Shown: positions 7,513-17,206, counted from the first letter of the stretch. The stretch is 62,344 nt of DNA from an uncultured Gammaproteobacteria bacterium (GCA_913045055.1 CAJWPI010000007.1:1-62344); one strand, 5' to 3'. Numbers and translations: made by a program. The notes: a model not told the origin generated them from the letters alone.

Positions 7513-9769
7513 AGAAACTGAACAGGTACCTTTAAAGCAATTCACTGAACAAGCTTATTTAGATTACTCCATGTATGTAATCTTAGATAGAGCTTTGCCA
7601 AGTTTAGGAGATGGCTTAAAACCTGTGCAAAGAAGAATTATTTATGCGATGTCAGAACTTGGATTGAACGCAGCCGCAAAATATAAAAAAAGTGTTAGAA
7701 CTGTAGGTAATGTTATTGGTCAGTTTCATCCACACGGAGATTCGGCTGTTTATGAAGCTATGGTGCTTTTATCTCAATCTTTCAGTACACGATATCCTCT
7801 AATAGACCCCCAAGGAAACTGGGGATCAATTGATGACCCTAAATCATTTGCTGCTATGCGATACACCGAATGTAGATTATCTAGATATTCACAGATTCTT
7901 TTAAAAGAACTTGGTCAAGGTACCGTTGATTGGGTTAGTAATTTTGATGGGACCTTGCTTGAACCCCAGATGTTACCTTCAAAACTCCCCAATCTACTTT
8001 TAAATGGATCTATGGGCATTGCTATAGGTATGGCAACAGACGTACCTCCACACAACTTACAAGAAGTAGTGAAGGCATGCATTAAGTTATTAGATCATCC
8101 TAAATCGACTGTAGAAGAAATTTGTTCAATTATATTAGGACCAGACTATCCAACTGGAGCAGAAATTACTACTTCTAAAGATGAGATGCTCAACATCTAC
8201 AAAACAGGAAAAGGATCTATAAGAATGCGTTCCACATACGATATAGAGAAAGGAGAAATAGTGATTACTTCACTTCCCCATCAAACCTCAAGTTCTAAAA
8301 TCTTAGAACAGATTGCAGCACAGATGGATTTAAAAAAATTACCAATGTTAGTTGATATAAGAGATGAAGGAGATGAAGAAAACCCAACTCGACTAGTGCT
8401 GGTTCCTAAATCAAATAGGGTGGACAAAGAGGCTTTAATGAATCATCTATTTGCAACAACAGACTTACAAAAAAACCTCAGAGTTAATATGAACGTGATT
8501 GGTTTAAACGGTAAACCACAAGTCATGGATATTAGGTCTCTATTAAAGGATTGGTTGAAGTTTAGATCCCAAACTGTCACGAGGAGACTCGAACACAGAC
8601 TAGATTGGGTGATGGACAGATTACATATATTAGAAGGCTTAATGATTGTTTATCTTAATTTAGATGCTGTTATAAAAATAATCAGGAATGAAGAAAACCC
8701 AAAAAAATCTCTACAAAAGAAATTTAAACTTAGCTTAATACAGGTTGAAGCTATACTTGAAATTCGCTTGAGACAGTTAGCAAAACTAGAAGAAGTAAAA
8801 ATAAAAGAAGAGCAGACAACTTTAGAAAAGGAAAAGAAAGATTTAGAGAAGACCTTAAAATCAAAATCTCGTTTAAAAACTCTAATAAAAAAAGAATTAA
8901 AAAACGATGCAGAAGTTCACGGCGATGAAAGAAAAAGTCTAATTGTTGAAAGGGCTGAAGCAACTGCATTTGATGAGTCAGAATTAATCTCTTCTGACCC
9001 TGTTACTATAATACTTTCCAAATTGGGTTGGATTAGAGCAGCAAAAGGGCATGATGTTGATGTTGAAAATATGAATTATCGAGAAGGTGATAAGTTTTTA
9101 ACTAGTTCTACAGGCAGAAATAATCAAAATGCTGTTTTCTTTGATTCTAAAGGAAAAGCTTATACTTTGCCCTGTCACTCTCTTCCTTCTGCTAGAGGTC
9201 AGGGAGAGCCTCTTACAGGAAGATTAAATGTTGAATCAGGTGAAACCTTTTTAGGAGTAGTTTCTGGGAATAAAGAAGACAAAGTTATTTTGGCTACTGA
9301 TGCCGGTTATGGATTCATAGCTAGATTAGGAGATATAGAAACAAAAAATAAGTCTGGCAAAGGTGTCTTAAAAGTACAAGAAGATGGAAAGGTTTTATTT
9401 CCTCAAAAAATAAAAACTGATCAAGATAAAATCGTTGCTATAAGTAATGAAGGAAGAATGTTGGTATTTAATATTTCTGAATTACCTGAACTTACAAAAG
9501 GAAGAGGAAATAAAATAATTGGAATACCAAAAGAAAGGTATAAGTCTGGTCAAGAAAAACTTCATTCTTTGGTGGTTATTAGTGAAGGAAATGAGCTTAA
9601 GCTAATTAATGGAAAAAGACATTTTACTGTTAAGGAAAAAGATATAAGTAATTTTGAAGGATCTAGAGGAAGGAGGGGAAGTTTATTACCTAAAGTTTTT
9701 AGAAAAATTGATTCTGTTGAGGTAATAAATCTAAAGGAAGATATAAAAATAGCTTCTGAAGAAAGGTAA
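7505..9769 (+). CDS. parC: DNA topoisomerase IV subunit A
   Basis: The DNA-cleaving subunit of topoisomerase IV, 754 residues against 752 in E. coli. The active-site tyrosine is Tyr120 in AAMRYTE, at the same number as in E. coli. The quinolone-determining region [11 protein letters not shown] carries Ser80 and Glu84, the drug-sensitive residues. A Lys/Glu-rich coiled-coil follows at about 410-480, then the C-terminal beta-pinwheel with repeated GxG strands. It overlaps parE by 8 bp and the pair is surely co-expressed. rmuC follows after 5 bp, so the unit extends to a DNA-recombination protein. Confidence 0.97.
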   Translation: MSKETEQVPLKQFTEQAYLDYSMYVILDRALPSLGDGLKPVQRRIIYAMSELGLNAAAKYKKSVRTVGNVIGQFHPHGDSAVYEAMVLLSQSFSTRYPLIDPQGNWGSIDDPKSFAAMRYTECRLSRYSQILLKELGQGTVDWVSNFDGTLLEPQMLPSKLPNLLLNGSMGIAIGMATDVPPHNLQEVVKACIKLLDHPKSTVEEICSIILGPDYPTGAEITTSKDEMLNIYKTGKGSIRMRSTYDIEKGEIVITSLPHQTSSSKILEQIAAQMDLKKLPMLVDIRDEGDEENPTRLVLVPKSNRVDKEALMNHLFATTDLQKNLRVNMNVIGLNGKPQVMDIRSLLKDWLKFRSQTVTRRLEHRLDWVMDRLHILEGLMIVYLNLDAVIKIIRNEENPKKSLQKKFKLSLIQVEAILEIRLRQLAKLEEVKIKEEQTTLEKEKKDLEKTLKSKSRLKTLIKKELKNDAEVHGDERKSLIVERAEATAFDESELISSDPVTIILSKLGWIRAAKGHDVDVENMNYREGDKFLTSSTGRNNQNAVFFDSKGKAYTLPCHSLPSARGQGEPLTGRLNVESGETFLGVVSGNKEDKVILATDAGYGFIARLGDIETKNKSGKGVLKVQEDGKVLFPQKIKTDQDKIVAISNEGRMLVFNISELPELTKGRGNKIIGIPKERYKSGQEKLHSLVVISEGNELKLINGKRHFTVKEKDISNFEGSRGRRGSLLPKVFRKIDSVEVINLKEDIKIASEER

Positions 9770-9774
9770 ATGGA

Positions 9775-10692
9775 ATGTTTGAATATTTCATTTTATCTTC
9801 TTTAATATTTCTAATAATTCTTTCTTCAACTGTAATTATTCTTCTTTTGAGGTCAAGAAAAAAGAAAGAAGAGAACTCAATAAGAAATTTGCTTGAGGAT
9901 TATGAAAAAACTCAGCTTCTTCAAGGAGAGTCTTTAAAGCGTCAGGAGGATTCTTTAACAAGACTTAATAATGATATTCAATCATTTCAAGAACCTTTAA
10001 ATAAATTAAGAAATTACCTTTCAGGAGGAACTAAAGCTGGTCAGTTTGGTGAGTGGTCCCTAGAAGCAATAATTGGAGATGTCTTTCCTGAAAATTTATT
10101 TATGAAGAATGCTGAAATAGTTTCTGGTTCTGGAGAGAGAGTAGAATTTGCAATAAAACTTCCTGAAGGATTGTTAATGCCTATAGATGCTAAGTTCTCT
10201 TCAGGTCTCTTCGACAATTACCTAGAAGCTTCTAAGAGTGGAGATAAAGATAAAGTTGATAAAATCAAAAACGAAATTAAAAGAAGAGCTATTCAAAATG
10301 CTAAAGATATAAGTGAAAAATATATACAAACAGGAGTAACAACAGACTTGGCAGTGATGTTTATTCCTAGCGAAAATATTCAGCAATTAATTGATTCACT
10401 GGGTATAAGAGAGCAACTATTTAGAGATTTTAGGGTTCTTATGTTAGGTCCAAACTCTTTAGCAGCATATCTTATAAGTTTGCATATGGGTTTTAGAAAT
10501 ATAGCACTTAATGACAGAGCAAAAGAAATAATAATAGAATTTGGTAAATTAAAGAAAGAGTTTGAAAATTTTAGTCATTCTACTGAGGACCTTAGAAAGA
10601 AAGCTGAAGCTATGTTAAAGGCTATAGATAGCCACGAGACTCGAGAAAGGCAAATGTCTAGATCCATAGATCGAATAGATTCTTTAGACTAA
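9775..10692 (+). CDS. rmuC: DNA recombination protein RmuC
   Basis: A 305-residue inner-membrane-anchored protein. Residues 3-27 form one hydrophobic helix followed by RSRKKKEE, then a coiled-coil to about residue 75. The conserved RmuC domain starts at GQFGEWSLEAIIGDVFPE and includes MPIDAKFSSGLFDNY and DLAVMFIPSE, resembling a PD-(D/E)XK nuclease core with Asp and Lys in place. It is much shorter than E. coli RmuC (475), mainly in the coiled coil and tail. RmuC lowers inversion at short inverted repeats. The ATG at 9770 is out of frame, so 9775 is the start. Confidence 0.9.
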   Translation: MFEYFILSSLIFLIILSSTVIILLLRSRKKKEENSIRNLLEDYEKTQLLQGESLKRQEDSLTRLNNDIQSFQEPLNKLRNYLSGGTKAGQFGEWSLEAIIGDVFPENLFMKNAEIVSGSGERVEFAIKLPEGLLMPIDAKFSSGLFDNYLEASKSGDKDKVDKIKNEIKRRAIQNAKDISEKYIQTGVTTDLAVMFIPSENIQQLIDSLGIREQLFRDFRVLMLGPNSLAAYLISLHMGFRNIALNDRAKEIIIEFGKLKKEFENFSHSTEDLRKKAEAMLKAIDSHETRERQMSRSIDRIDSLD

Positions 10693-10717
10693 TAAAGCCT
10701 CCCAAAAAGAGCTTTAT
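10692..10717 (+). terminator. AT-rich hairpin after rmuC, at best a weak terminator
   Basis: ATAAAGC (10692-10698) pairs with GCTTTAT (10711-10717) around a 12-nt loop. There is no T-run after the stem, so it is not a standard intrinsic terminator. It may only stabilise the 3' end of the mRNA. Confidence 0.25.
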
Positions 10718-10789
10718 CTATAAAAGATGTACTGGCATTAGTAAAAAGAAGTGCTAAGCTAATCATGTTGTATATTTAGGAGAATTATA

Positions 10790-10891
10790 ATGACTGAACT
10801 TAGTTTAATGATTGGTTCAAATCCAATTCTGTGGGTTATTGTATCAATACCATTGCTTGTTTGGCTTTGGGAAGAAAGCAACAAAAATTAA
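10790..10891 (+). CDS. 33-residue single-pass membrane microprotein
   Basis: A short gene between rmuC and the MBL hydrolase. It reads MTELSLMIGSNPILWVIVSI, then PLLVWLWEESNKN and a stop. One hydrophobic helix covers about residues 12-27, rich in Trp, Val, Ile and Leu, followed by an acidic-then-basic polar tail. AGGAG at 10778-10782 lies 7 nt before the ATG, among the best Shine-Dalgarno sites in the window, which argues for real translation. I do not recognise the family. Single-helix microproteins often adjust membrane enzymes or transporters; no partner can be named. The start of the next gene lies 18 bp downstream. Confidence 0.6.
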   Translation: MTELSLMIGSNPILWVIVSIPLLVWLWEESNKN

Positions 10892-10909
10892 ATTTTTTAC
10901 TCTTTTCTT

Positions 10910-11965
10910 ATGAAAATATTTAAAGTTTTCTTTGTTCTTATTATCTTAGGAATTCTAGGCTTTGTTCTTTTTAGTTTTCCTCCCGTTCAAGATCGATTAG
11001 TTAGGAATATCTTCCAACAAATGACTCTTGAAGAATCTCTTCCTTCAGAAGATTCACTAAGTGCAATAGTTTGTGGTTCTAGGTCTCCTCTTCCTCATCC
11101 CTCAAGAGATGGGACTTGCATACTGGTTATTGCTGGAGATGATCTTTATGTAGTTGATACAGGAGTTGGTTCAGCTAATAACTTACTTCAGTGGAGAATT
11201 CCTTTTAACAAGATAAAAGCAGTTCTTTTAACCCACTTACATTCTGATCATATTAGTGATCTACCAAACTTCAACCTGCAGACATGGATCAATCAAAATA
11301 GATCTTCCAAACTTACTGTATGGGGTCCTGAGGGTGTTGAGACAGTGGTTAAAGGCTTTAATGAAGCTTTTTCACCAGATAATTTTTTTAGAAATGCCCA
11401 TCATGGAGATGAGTTAGCACCTTTAAAGGTAGCTGGAATGAAACCTAATATCATTAACCTTAACAAACCAAGAATAGTTCAAACGGAGGACCTAACTGTA
11501 ACTGCTTTTAAAGTTAAGCATGACCCGGTAAAGCCTTCTTTGGGTTACAGATTTGACTACAAGGGTAGGTCATTAGTTATTAGTGGTGACACATCACCTA
11601 GTCAAAATCTGATTGATAACTCCATGGGAGTAGATGTTTTATTTCATGAGGCACAAGCGAATCATATTCTCTTACCTATGAAGGAAATAATGATTAAAGC
11701 AGGCAGTATAGGAACTGCTAAGATTTTAGATGATATAACCACCTACCATACTACTCCTGAAGAAGCAGCTGAAATAGCTAACAAAGCTAATGTTGGACAT
11801 CTTGTTTTTTATCATCTAACTCCTGCACCGCGTAACTCTACTATGGAAACAATATTTGTAAGAGGGGTGAATAAGATAAGAAGAGAATGGACTTTATCTA
11901 ATGATGGAACGATGATAACTCTTCCTATAGGCTCAAAAGAAATTAAGATAGTTAATATTGATTAA
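10910..11965 (+). CDS. Membrane-anchored MBL-fold metal-dependent hydrolase (RNase Z/arylsulfatase-like)
   Basis: A 351-residue metallo-beta-lactamase-fold protein with an N-terminal hydrophobic helix (about 3-24), so exported or membrane-tethered. The metal motif is THLHSDH, with His109, His111, Asp113 and His114. Later ligands are Asp in LVISGDTSPS, His in DVLFHEA and His in LVFYHLTP. The layout matches the AtsA/ElaC group, whose members include lactonases, phosphodiesterases and arylsulfatases. The substrate is unknown, and an export helix makes a tRNA-processing role unlikely. Its 3' end overlaps the convergent argD by 4 bp, leaving no terminator. Confidence 0.8.
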   Translation: MKIFKVFFVLIILGILGFVLFSFPPVQDRLVRNIFQQMTLEESLPSEDSLSAIVCGSRSPLPHPSRDGTCILVIAGDDLYVVDTGVGSANNLLQWRIPFNKIKAVLLTHLHSDHISDLPNFNLQTWINQNRSSKLTVWGPEGVETVVKGFNEAFSPDNFFRNAHHGDELAPLKVAGMKPNIINLNKPRIVQTEDLTVTAFKVKHDPVKPSLGYRFDYKGRSLVISGDTSPSQNLIDNSMGVDVLFHEAQANHILLPMKEIMIKAGSIGTAKILDDITTYHTTPEEAAEIANKANVGHLVFYHLTPAPRNSTMETIFVRGVNKIRREWTLSNDGTMITLPIGSKEIKIVNID

Positions 11966-13176
11966 CTTTCAAATTTATTTATAGCTTTTTCTAACCTTTC
12001 TAAAGCTGTTGTTATTTCTTCTTCTGCAATATTCAGTGCAGGGGCAATTCTTAGCGTAGAACTGCCTGCTGAAACAGCTATAACTCCTTCTTTATAACAA
12101 AAATCTAGTAAGGTTTTTACTTCTCCAACTCTTTTCAGGTCACATCCAATCCATAAACCTGCAGACCTTATTTCACTAAAACATTTGTATTTCGAAGATA
12201 TTTTTTCCAGCCCATTAACTAATATTTTTTCTTTTCTTATTATCTTTTCTAATAGTTCTGGATTATTAACTTTTTCTAATACTTTATTCGCAACTGCACA
12301 AACTAATGGGTTACCGCCAAAGGTACTTCCATGAGTTCCCGTCTCTAATGATTCCGCTAACTTATTTGTAACTAATGTAGCTCCAATAGGGAGACCCCCT
12401 CCAAGTCCCTTAGCGGTAGTAAGGATATCGGGTATTACTCCGTATTTCATATAGGCATAAAGACTGCCCGTTCTTCCAATTCCACTCTGAATTTCATCAA
12501 ATATCAGTAATACGCTATGTTTATTACAAATTTCTTTCAAACCTTTCAGAAAAGATTTAGTAGCAGGCTGAATCCCTGACTCTCCCTGAATGGGTTCAAT
12601 GATAATGGCAGCTGTATTTTTAGAGATAATTTCTTTTACTGAGCTAAGATCATTAAATTTGGCCTTTAAGATTAATTCTGGTAGCGGGCCAAATCCTTCT
12701 TTAAATGTTTCTGAATCACCCAGTGCAATGTTTAGTAATGATCTCCCATGAAAAGAATTCGTAAAGCTTACTATTTCTGTCTTTTTAATATTTGTTTTGA
12801 AATAAAACCTTCTGGCTATCTTTATAGCCGTTTCATTTGCTTCAGATCCTGAATTAGAAAAAAATACTTTGTCAGCAAAAGTAGAATCGGTGAGACTCTT
12901 TGCAAGTTCAATTGCAGGTTTATTGATAAAGAAATTACTTGTGTGCCATATCTTCTTACTTTGATCGTGTAAAACAGAGAGTAAATCAGGATTAGAATGG
13001 CCGAGGCAATTTACAGCTATTCCTCCCCCTAGATCAATGTAATGTTTATTATTTTGATCCCAAACCTCAGATCCTAAAGCTTTTTTAGGAACAAAGTTTG
13101 CTGGAGCATAAGTGGGGATTATTACTCTTTCATAATCTTTTTTTAGAATGGCATTTTTATTCTTATCTTTACTCAT
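11962..13176 (-). CDS. argD: Acetylornithine aminotransferase
   Basis: A 404-residue PLP-dependent class-III aminotransferase. It converts N-acetylglutamate semialdehyde and glutamate to N-acetylornithine in arginine synthesis, and ArgD enzymes often also serve lysine/DAP synthesis. The PLP lysine is Lys256 in TTAKGLGG. FFSNSGSEANE (105-115) binds the phosphate and Asp227 in IFDEIQSG pairs with the pyridine nitrogen. Length and the N-terminal YAPANFVPKKALGSEVWD fit ArgD/AstC rather than the longer GABA or ornithine transaminases. No other arg or ast gene is nearby, so biosynthesis is favoured over arginine breakdown. It is convergent with the MBL gene, overlapping by 4 bp. Confidence 0.88.
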   Translation of the reverse strand: MSKDKNKNAILKKDYERVIIPTYAPANFVPKKALGSEVWDQNNKHYIDLGGGIAVNCLGHSNPDLLSVLHDQSKKIWHTSNFFINKPAIELAKSLTDSTFADKVFFSNSGSEANETAIKIARRFYFKTNIKKTEIVSFTNSFHGRSLLNIALGDSETFKEGFGPLPELILKAKFNDLSSVKEIISKNTAAIIIEPIQGESGIQPATKSFLKGLKEICNKHSVLLIFDEIQSGIGRTGSLYAYMKYGVIPDILTTAKGLGGGLPIGATLVTNKLAESLETGTHGSTFGGNPLVCAVANKVLEKVNNPELLEKIIRKEKILVNGLEKISSKYKCFSEIRSAGLWIGCDLKRVGEVKTLLDFCYKEGVIAVSAGSSTLRIAPALNIAEEEITTALERLEKAINKFES

Positions 13177-13224
13177 CTAAATAATTCTCTTTTGAAGGCG
13201 CGGTATTGTATGTACTATTTCTAT

Positions 13225-13707
13225 ATGGTCCAAATAGAAAGTAACTCAGAAAATAAATCTTTTAGAATTCTATTGAGTCCTAATCGATCATTATCATGGA
13301 AATCAACCTGCATTTTTTTATTATTTATCTCAATTACTTGCTTAACTATAGGGATAGGATTTAGTTTAGTAGGAGCTCAATTAATTCTTCCTTTTGCAGG
13401 CCTTGAAGTAATTTTAGTTAGCGTCTGTGTTTATTTAGTTTTTAGAAAGACATCATCTAGGGAAGTAATATATCTAAGTCCCAACAGACTGAAGATAGAG
13501 AAGGGGATTAATAAACCAAAACATGTTTGGGAATTTTTTAGACTCTGGTCTTCAATAATTGTAGAGAAACCGTTACATCCTTGGTATCCAGCTTATATAG
13601 TTGTAAGTTCAAAAGGAGAAAGAATTCCTATAGGTAATTTCCTATCTGAAGAAGAAAAGTTACAGCTAGTAAGGCATCTTGAGAAGATTATCTATTCGTA
13701 TCGATAA
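13225..13707 (+). CDS. DUF2244 integral membrane protein
   Basis: About 160 residues. It opens with the family signature FRILLSPNRSLSW, then two membrane helices (roughly 30-50 and 55-75). A cytosolic domain follows, with VIYLSPNRLKIEKG, a WEFFRLWSSI block and a final EEEKLQLVRHLEKII helix. DUF2244 proteins are conserved beside cytochrome-oxidase and housekeeping genes in proteobacteria, but their function is not established. The frame is open from a TTG at 13192, with ATGs at 13210 and 13225. I chose 13225 because homologues begin shortly before this signature and a TACTAT box lies 6 nt upstream. No Shine-Dalgarno is seen. Confidence 0.75.
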   Translation: MVQIESNSENKSFRILLSPNRSLSWKSTCIFLLFISITCLTIGIGFSLVGAQLILPFAGLEVILVSVCVYLVFRKTSSREVIYLSPNRLKIEKGINKPKHVWEFFRLWSSIIVEKPLHPWYPAYIVVSSKGERIPIGNFLSEEEKLQLVRHLEKIIYSYR

Positions 13708-13709
13708 AA

Positions 13710-14873
13710 CTATTTTCTTTGGTTAAAGCGTCTTCCTACCATTGCGGAAGCAATATTAATTTTTTGGATATCAATAGTTCCTCCAGCTATTCCCCAGCCC
13801 CAGGCATCTCTTAACCTTCGTTCCATTTGATATTCTTTATTGAAACCATATCCACCCATTAACTGGACAGCTGCTCCAGTTACTTCACGGGCCATTTCAT
13901 TAGAGAAACACTTACCTACACTAGACTCAAAGATACTTGGCAATCCTTCAGCAGCATTATGAGCTGCTCTATGTATTAATAATCGTGCTGCTTCAGTTTG
14001 CATTGCCATTTCAGCAAGCTTAATTTGAACAGCTTGAAATTCCACTATAGGTTTACCGAACTGCTCCCTTTCTTGGACATATTGAAGAACTTCTTCCAAA
14101 GCACCTGAAGCTTGACCTAAGGACATTGTGGCGTTACCACATCTTTCTAGATCAAAAGCTTCCATTAACTTTTTAAAGCCTCCATTAGCTTCTACTACAA
14201 TATTCTCTTTAGGAATTTCAACATTATCAAAAAATATATCTGCAGAAGGAATGCCATTCCAACCCATAAGTTGCTCAGGTTCTCCAAAGCTTATTCCGCT
14301 AGTTTCTTTTTCTACATACACTGCCCCTATCCCCTTAGATCCAGGTTCATCAGACATACGACAATAGACTACATAACCTCCGGCATGACCAGCTCCTGAA
14401 CACCATCTTTTTGTTCCATTTAAAACTACTTTTTCACCTTTAATTTCTGCTTTAGTAATTAGATCGGTTAAAGCGGAACCAGCATTTGGTTCTGACATTG
14501 AGACTGCAACAAAGAGATTTCCTTTACAAACATCAGGAATAATTTTTTCTTTAAGTTTTTCGTTTGCAAAATGTTCAACAGCTTTAATTGGACCAACATT
14601 ACTTTCGAAGATAGGCCAAGCAACTGCTGAAGATACTTTAGCAAATTCTTCTAAAACTAATAGAGCATCTATATTAGATAAACCTAAGCCCCCATACTGA
14701 GAATCTATATTGATACCAAGAAAACCCATTTCAGCATATTTTTTCATCCATTTTTCAGGAAGAGGTGATCTATTTTGTTCCATCTCTTTAGCAACAGGAG
14801 TCATTTCTTTTTGTGAAAATTCTCGAGCAACTTTTTGAAGTTCTTTCTGTTCAGATGTTAATGAAAAATCCAT
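13710..14873 (-). CDS. Acyl-CoA dehydrogenase
   Basis: A 387-residue FAD flavoenzyme that oxidises an acyl-CoA to the 2,3-enoyl-CoA. N-terminal helices (MDFSLTSEQKELQKVAREF) are followed by the middle-domain strand FVAVSMSEPNAGSALTDL. The C-terminal helices include REQFGKPIVEFQ and VQLMGGYGFNKEYQMERRLRDA, the FAD-contact signature. The length fits a single-domain, short/medium or branched-chain class; chain-length preference cannot be read. AAGGAG upstream of the ATG is a strong ribosome site. It lies 14 bp downstream of a class-III CoA-transferase on the same strand, so CoA activation and oxidation are probably coupled. The 3' end faces DUF2244 across 2 bp. Confidence 0.93.
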   Translation of the reverse strand: MDFSLTSEQKELQKVAREFSQKEMTPVAKEMEQNRSPLPEKWMKKYAEMGFLGINIDSQYGGLGLSNIDALLVLEEFAKVSSAVAWPIFESNVGPIKAVEHFANEKLKEKIIPDVCKGNLFVAVSMSEPNAGSALTDLITKAEIKGEKVVLNGTKRWCSGAGHAGGYVVYCRMSDEPGSKGIGAVYVEKETSGISFGEPEQLMGWNGIPSADIFFDNVEIPKENIVVEANGGFKKLMEAFDLERCGNATMSLGQASGALEEVLQYVQEREQFGKPIVEFQAVQIKLAEMAMQTEAARLLIHRAAHNAAEGLPSIFESSVGKCFSNEMAREVTGAAVQLMGGYGFNKEYQMERRLRDAWGWGIAGGTIDIQKINIASAMVGRRFNQRK

Positions 14874-14887
14874 AATTTCTCCTTTTT

Positions 14888-16081
14888 TTAAATAATTCTA
14901 TTATTTTTTAGGTCTTCAATTTGTTTTTTAGTATAGCCAATTTCAATCATTATTTGTTCGGTATGTTCCCCCAATAAAGGTGCGGAACTTCTTACACTCC
15001 CAGAGTTTTGAGATAATTCTATAGGAGGAACCATTACAGGAGCTGATTCTTGCAAGTTTTTATATTCAAGATCAAGAAACAATTTTCTTGCAATTATATG
15101 TGGCTCTTCTAAGACTTCTTCGGCTTTTAATACCTCACCACCAGGGATCCTGGCTTTATCAAGCTCTGTTAATACTTCCTTACTAGTTCTACTCTTACAC
15201 CATTCAGCCATTCTCTTGCTTATTAATTCCCCATTATCTCCTCTGCTAATATCATCTTTAAATCTCGGATCGTCAACCCATTCAGGTTCGTTCATTAATT
15301 TTACCCATCTTTCGAATAGAGGTTGGCCTACGGTATGCACTAATATCCAGCCATCTTTAGTTTGAAAAGTATCTGCAGGTGCTGAAGTTTGAGCCCTGTT
15401 ATTAGAAGCTATTCTATTTTTGTTTAGCAATTTTTGTTCCATAACTAAATTATTTGTCATAGTTAGAGCTGTTGTTAATAGAGATGTTTCAACCCTTTGC
15501 CCTTTTCCTGTTTTTTCTCTTTCTAAAATAGCTAACAAAGTACCAAAAGCAGCTAAAGATGCTGTACAAAAGTCAACATAAGGAGAAAAAGCTTTAGATG
15601 GAGTTCCAGGCTCTCCTGTCATATCCATAGCACCTGACATAGCTTGAGCTACACCATCAAAACCCACCCTTTCTGAGTAGGGCCCAGTAGTTCCAAAGGC
15701 TGTGTTCGAAGTTAATATAATCTTGGGGTTGATTGACTTCAATGAATCATAATCTATATTCATAGATTTAAGAGTTGAGTCTGGAAGGTTTGCAATAACT
15801 ATATCTGCAGTTTTTACTAATTTCTCTATTATTTTCTTACCTTCAGGCTTTCTTGGGTTTAAAGTAAAGCCAAGCTTATTTCTATTTAGTTGAAGAAACA
15901 TTGAACCCTCACCTTTGTTGGTAACAGGTTGTAAATATCGATCTTCACTCCCATCAACCCTCTCTATTCTTATAACTTCTGCTCCATAGTCACTTAAGAG
16001 CATTCCACAAAACGGACCGGCTATGTATCTTCCAAAATCTAGGACTCTGTAACTTTCTAAAATTCCCTTCTTTTTATTCAT
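14888..16081 (-). CDS. Class III CoA-transferase (CaiB/BaiF family)
   Basis: About 397 residues moving CoA between carboxylic acids, or an alpha-methylacyl-CoA racemase-like enzyme. VLDFGRYIAGPFCGMLLSDY and AEVIRIERVDGSEDR are the family opening. The likely nucleophile is the Asp of SPYVDFCTA, and LLGEHTEQIMIEIGY closes the protein. The frame extends back to an ATG at 16123, but that start would overlap the upstream esterase by 50 bp. The ATG at 16081 overlaps by 8 bp and gives the family-typical N terminus. With the acyl-CoA dehydrogenase 14 bp downstream, it likely activates an acid for beta-oxidation. The natural acid is unknown. Confidence 0.85.
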   Translation of the reverse strand: MNKKKGILESYRVLDFGRYIAGPFCGMLLSDYGAEVIRIERVDGSEDRYLQPVTNKGEGSMFLQLNRNKLGFTLNPRKPEGKKIIEKLVKTADIVIANLPDSTLKSMNIDYDSLKSINPKIILTSNTAFGTTGPYSERVGFDGVAQAMSGAMDMTGEPGTPSKAFSPYVDFCTASLAAFGTLLAILEREKTGKGQRVETSLLTTALTMTNNLVMEQKLLNKNRIASNNRAQTSAPADTFQTKDGWILVHTVGQPLFERWVKLMNEPEWVDDPRFKDDISRGDNGELISKRMAEWCKSRTSKEVLTELDKARIPGGEVLKAEEVLEEPHIIARKLFLDLEYKNLQESAPVMVPPIELSQNSGSVRSSAPLLGEHTEQIMIEIGYTKKQIEDLKNNRII

Positions 16082-17168
16082 TATCTTTACGGTGTTTGGA
16101 TAGAAATTGCCAAATAATTTCATTTCCCCAGTTCAATTCTTCTAGATCACTCTCTTGGCATTGCGAATATCTTGGTATGCTAGCTTTTTGTTCTGTTGTT
16201 ATACAATATCCTTTACCTTCAGTTTGACCAGGCCAGGCATGTTTACCTCCAGGTATTAAACAATTTACCACCTCATGTGAGCTTATTTCAGAACAACTTC
16301 TTCTGGCTAAACAAATTAACCCCCTTTCCTTTGCAATGGATAGGTTTGCATCTTTCATTTCCTTCTTGCATCCAAGAGCGTTTGCCCATTTTTCAAAAGA
16401 GATATCTGGTTTCTCATAGTACCAGCCATCTATAGATAACTCGCCATTAATTGGAGTAGTCTCATCTTTATCACCGAATACTTGCATATAGGGAAGAGGT
16501 TGATTAGGTGTACAACTCCTGTCTCTAGGTATTGATCCACTTACTGAAACAACTGCTGCTAACAATTCAGGGTGCAAGCAACCAAACCTATGAGCCATAG
16601 CCCCACCATTACTCATACCCACCAAGTACCTTCTTGATTTATCTACCTTATATTCTTTAGTAACTTGGTTTAACACTTCTTTAATAAAACCTACATCGTC
16701 ATGACAGCTAGTCCATGCACAATGACTATATTTTTTGCATTCCTCTGGTTTGGGGTACTCTTCTCTTTTATTACTACAAATCTGCCTTTCCCCTTCTCTA
16801 GGCTCAGCATTACTTTCTATATCATTCCAAGAACTTACAAAGAAGGGATAATTCCCCTTTTTCCCCCAAAAATAACTTCCTTGAGGATAAACTGCAATAA
16901 ATTGATGTTTTTCTGCATGGTGATTCATTCCCTTTGTGGTTTCTTTTTCAAAACCTGAAGCTGTACCTGTGTAACCATGTAAACCCATCAGTAGGGGAAA
17001 TAGTTCTTTTGTATTGTATCTAGAGGGTAAATAGATTAGATATTCCCTTTCCAAGCCCTTCCAAATTATGGAATTTTCTATATATTCACCTTTATATTTT
17101 TCCGTGGAACAAGAGGTAAGAATAATTGCTAAATTTATCAAAATTAATAGTCTTAGTAATTCTTTCAT
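16074..17168 (-). CDS. Cysteine-rich lipoprotein esterase, PHB-depolymerase/feruloyl-esterase (LpqC-like) type
   Basis: A 364-residue exported alpha/beta hydrolase. The signal peptide ends in the lipobox LTSC (Cys20), so the mature protein is lipidated. The nucleophile is Ser186 in GMSNGG; the oxyanion region is LMGLHGYTGTA (60-70), and GGKHAWPG near the end supplies the His. Twelve further cysteines, four of them clustered at 131-155 just before DDVGFI, suggest multiple disulfides and a family-unusual insertion. The relatives hydrolyse polyhydroxyalkanoates or feruloyl polysaccharide esters outside the cytoplasm. A TTG at 17174 is also in frame, but the ATG at 17168 is preferred. It overlaps the CoA-transferase by 8 bp, hinting that released acids are fed straight into CoA activation. 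Confidence 0.75.
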   Translation of the reverse strand: MKELLRLLILINLAIILTSCSTEKYKGEYIENSIIWKGLEREYLIYLPSRYNTKELFPLLMGLHGYTGTASGFEKETTKGMNHHAEKHQFIAVYPQGSYFWGKKGNYPFFVSSWNDIESNAEPREGERQICSNKREEYPKPEECKKYSHCAWTSCHDDVGFIKEVLNQVTKEYKVDKSRRYLVGMSNGGAMAHRFGCLHPELLAAVVSVSGSIPRDRSCTPNQPLPYMQVFGDKDETTPINGELSIDGWYYEKPDISFEKWANALGCKKEMKDANLSIAKERGLICLARRSCSEISSHEVVNCLIPGGKHAWPGQTEGKGYCITTEQKASIPRYSQCQESDLEELNWGNEIIWQFLSKHRKDNE

Positions 17169-17191
17169 AATCAATAGTTGCTAATGATGAT

Positions 17192-17197
17192 TATAAT
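17192..17197 (+). promoter_or_regulatory. -10 box placed directly before the thioesterase start
   Basis: A perfect TATAAT ends 10 nt before the ATG at 17207, so transcription would begin about 3 nt before the start codon. There is no Shine-Dalgarno and no good -35. This fits leaderless or near-leaderless expression, as for parE and mpl. Confidence 0.4.
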
Positions 17198-17206
17198 GGC
17201 ACACCT

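Noticed and set aside
10692-10717. Hairpin after rmuC as a strong intrinsic terminator
   Set aside because: The stem is AT-rich, the loop is 12 nt and no T-run follows; kept only as a weak candidate.
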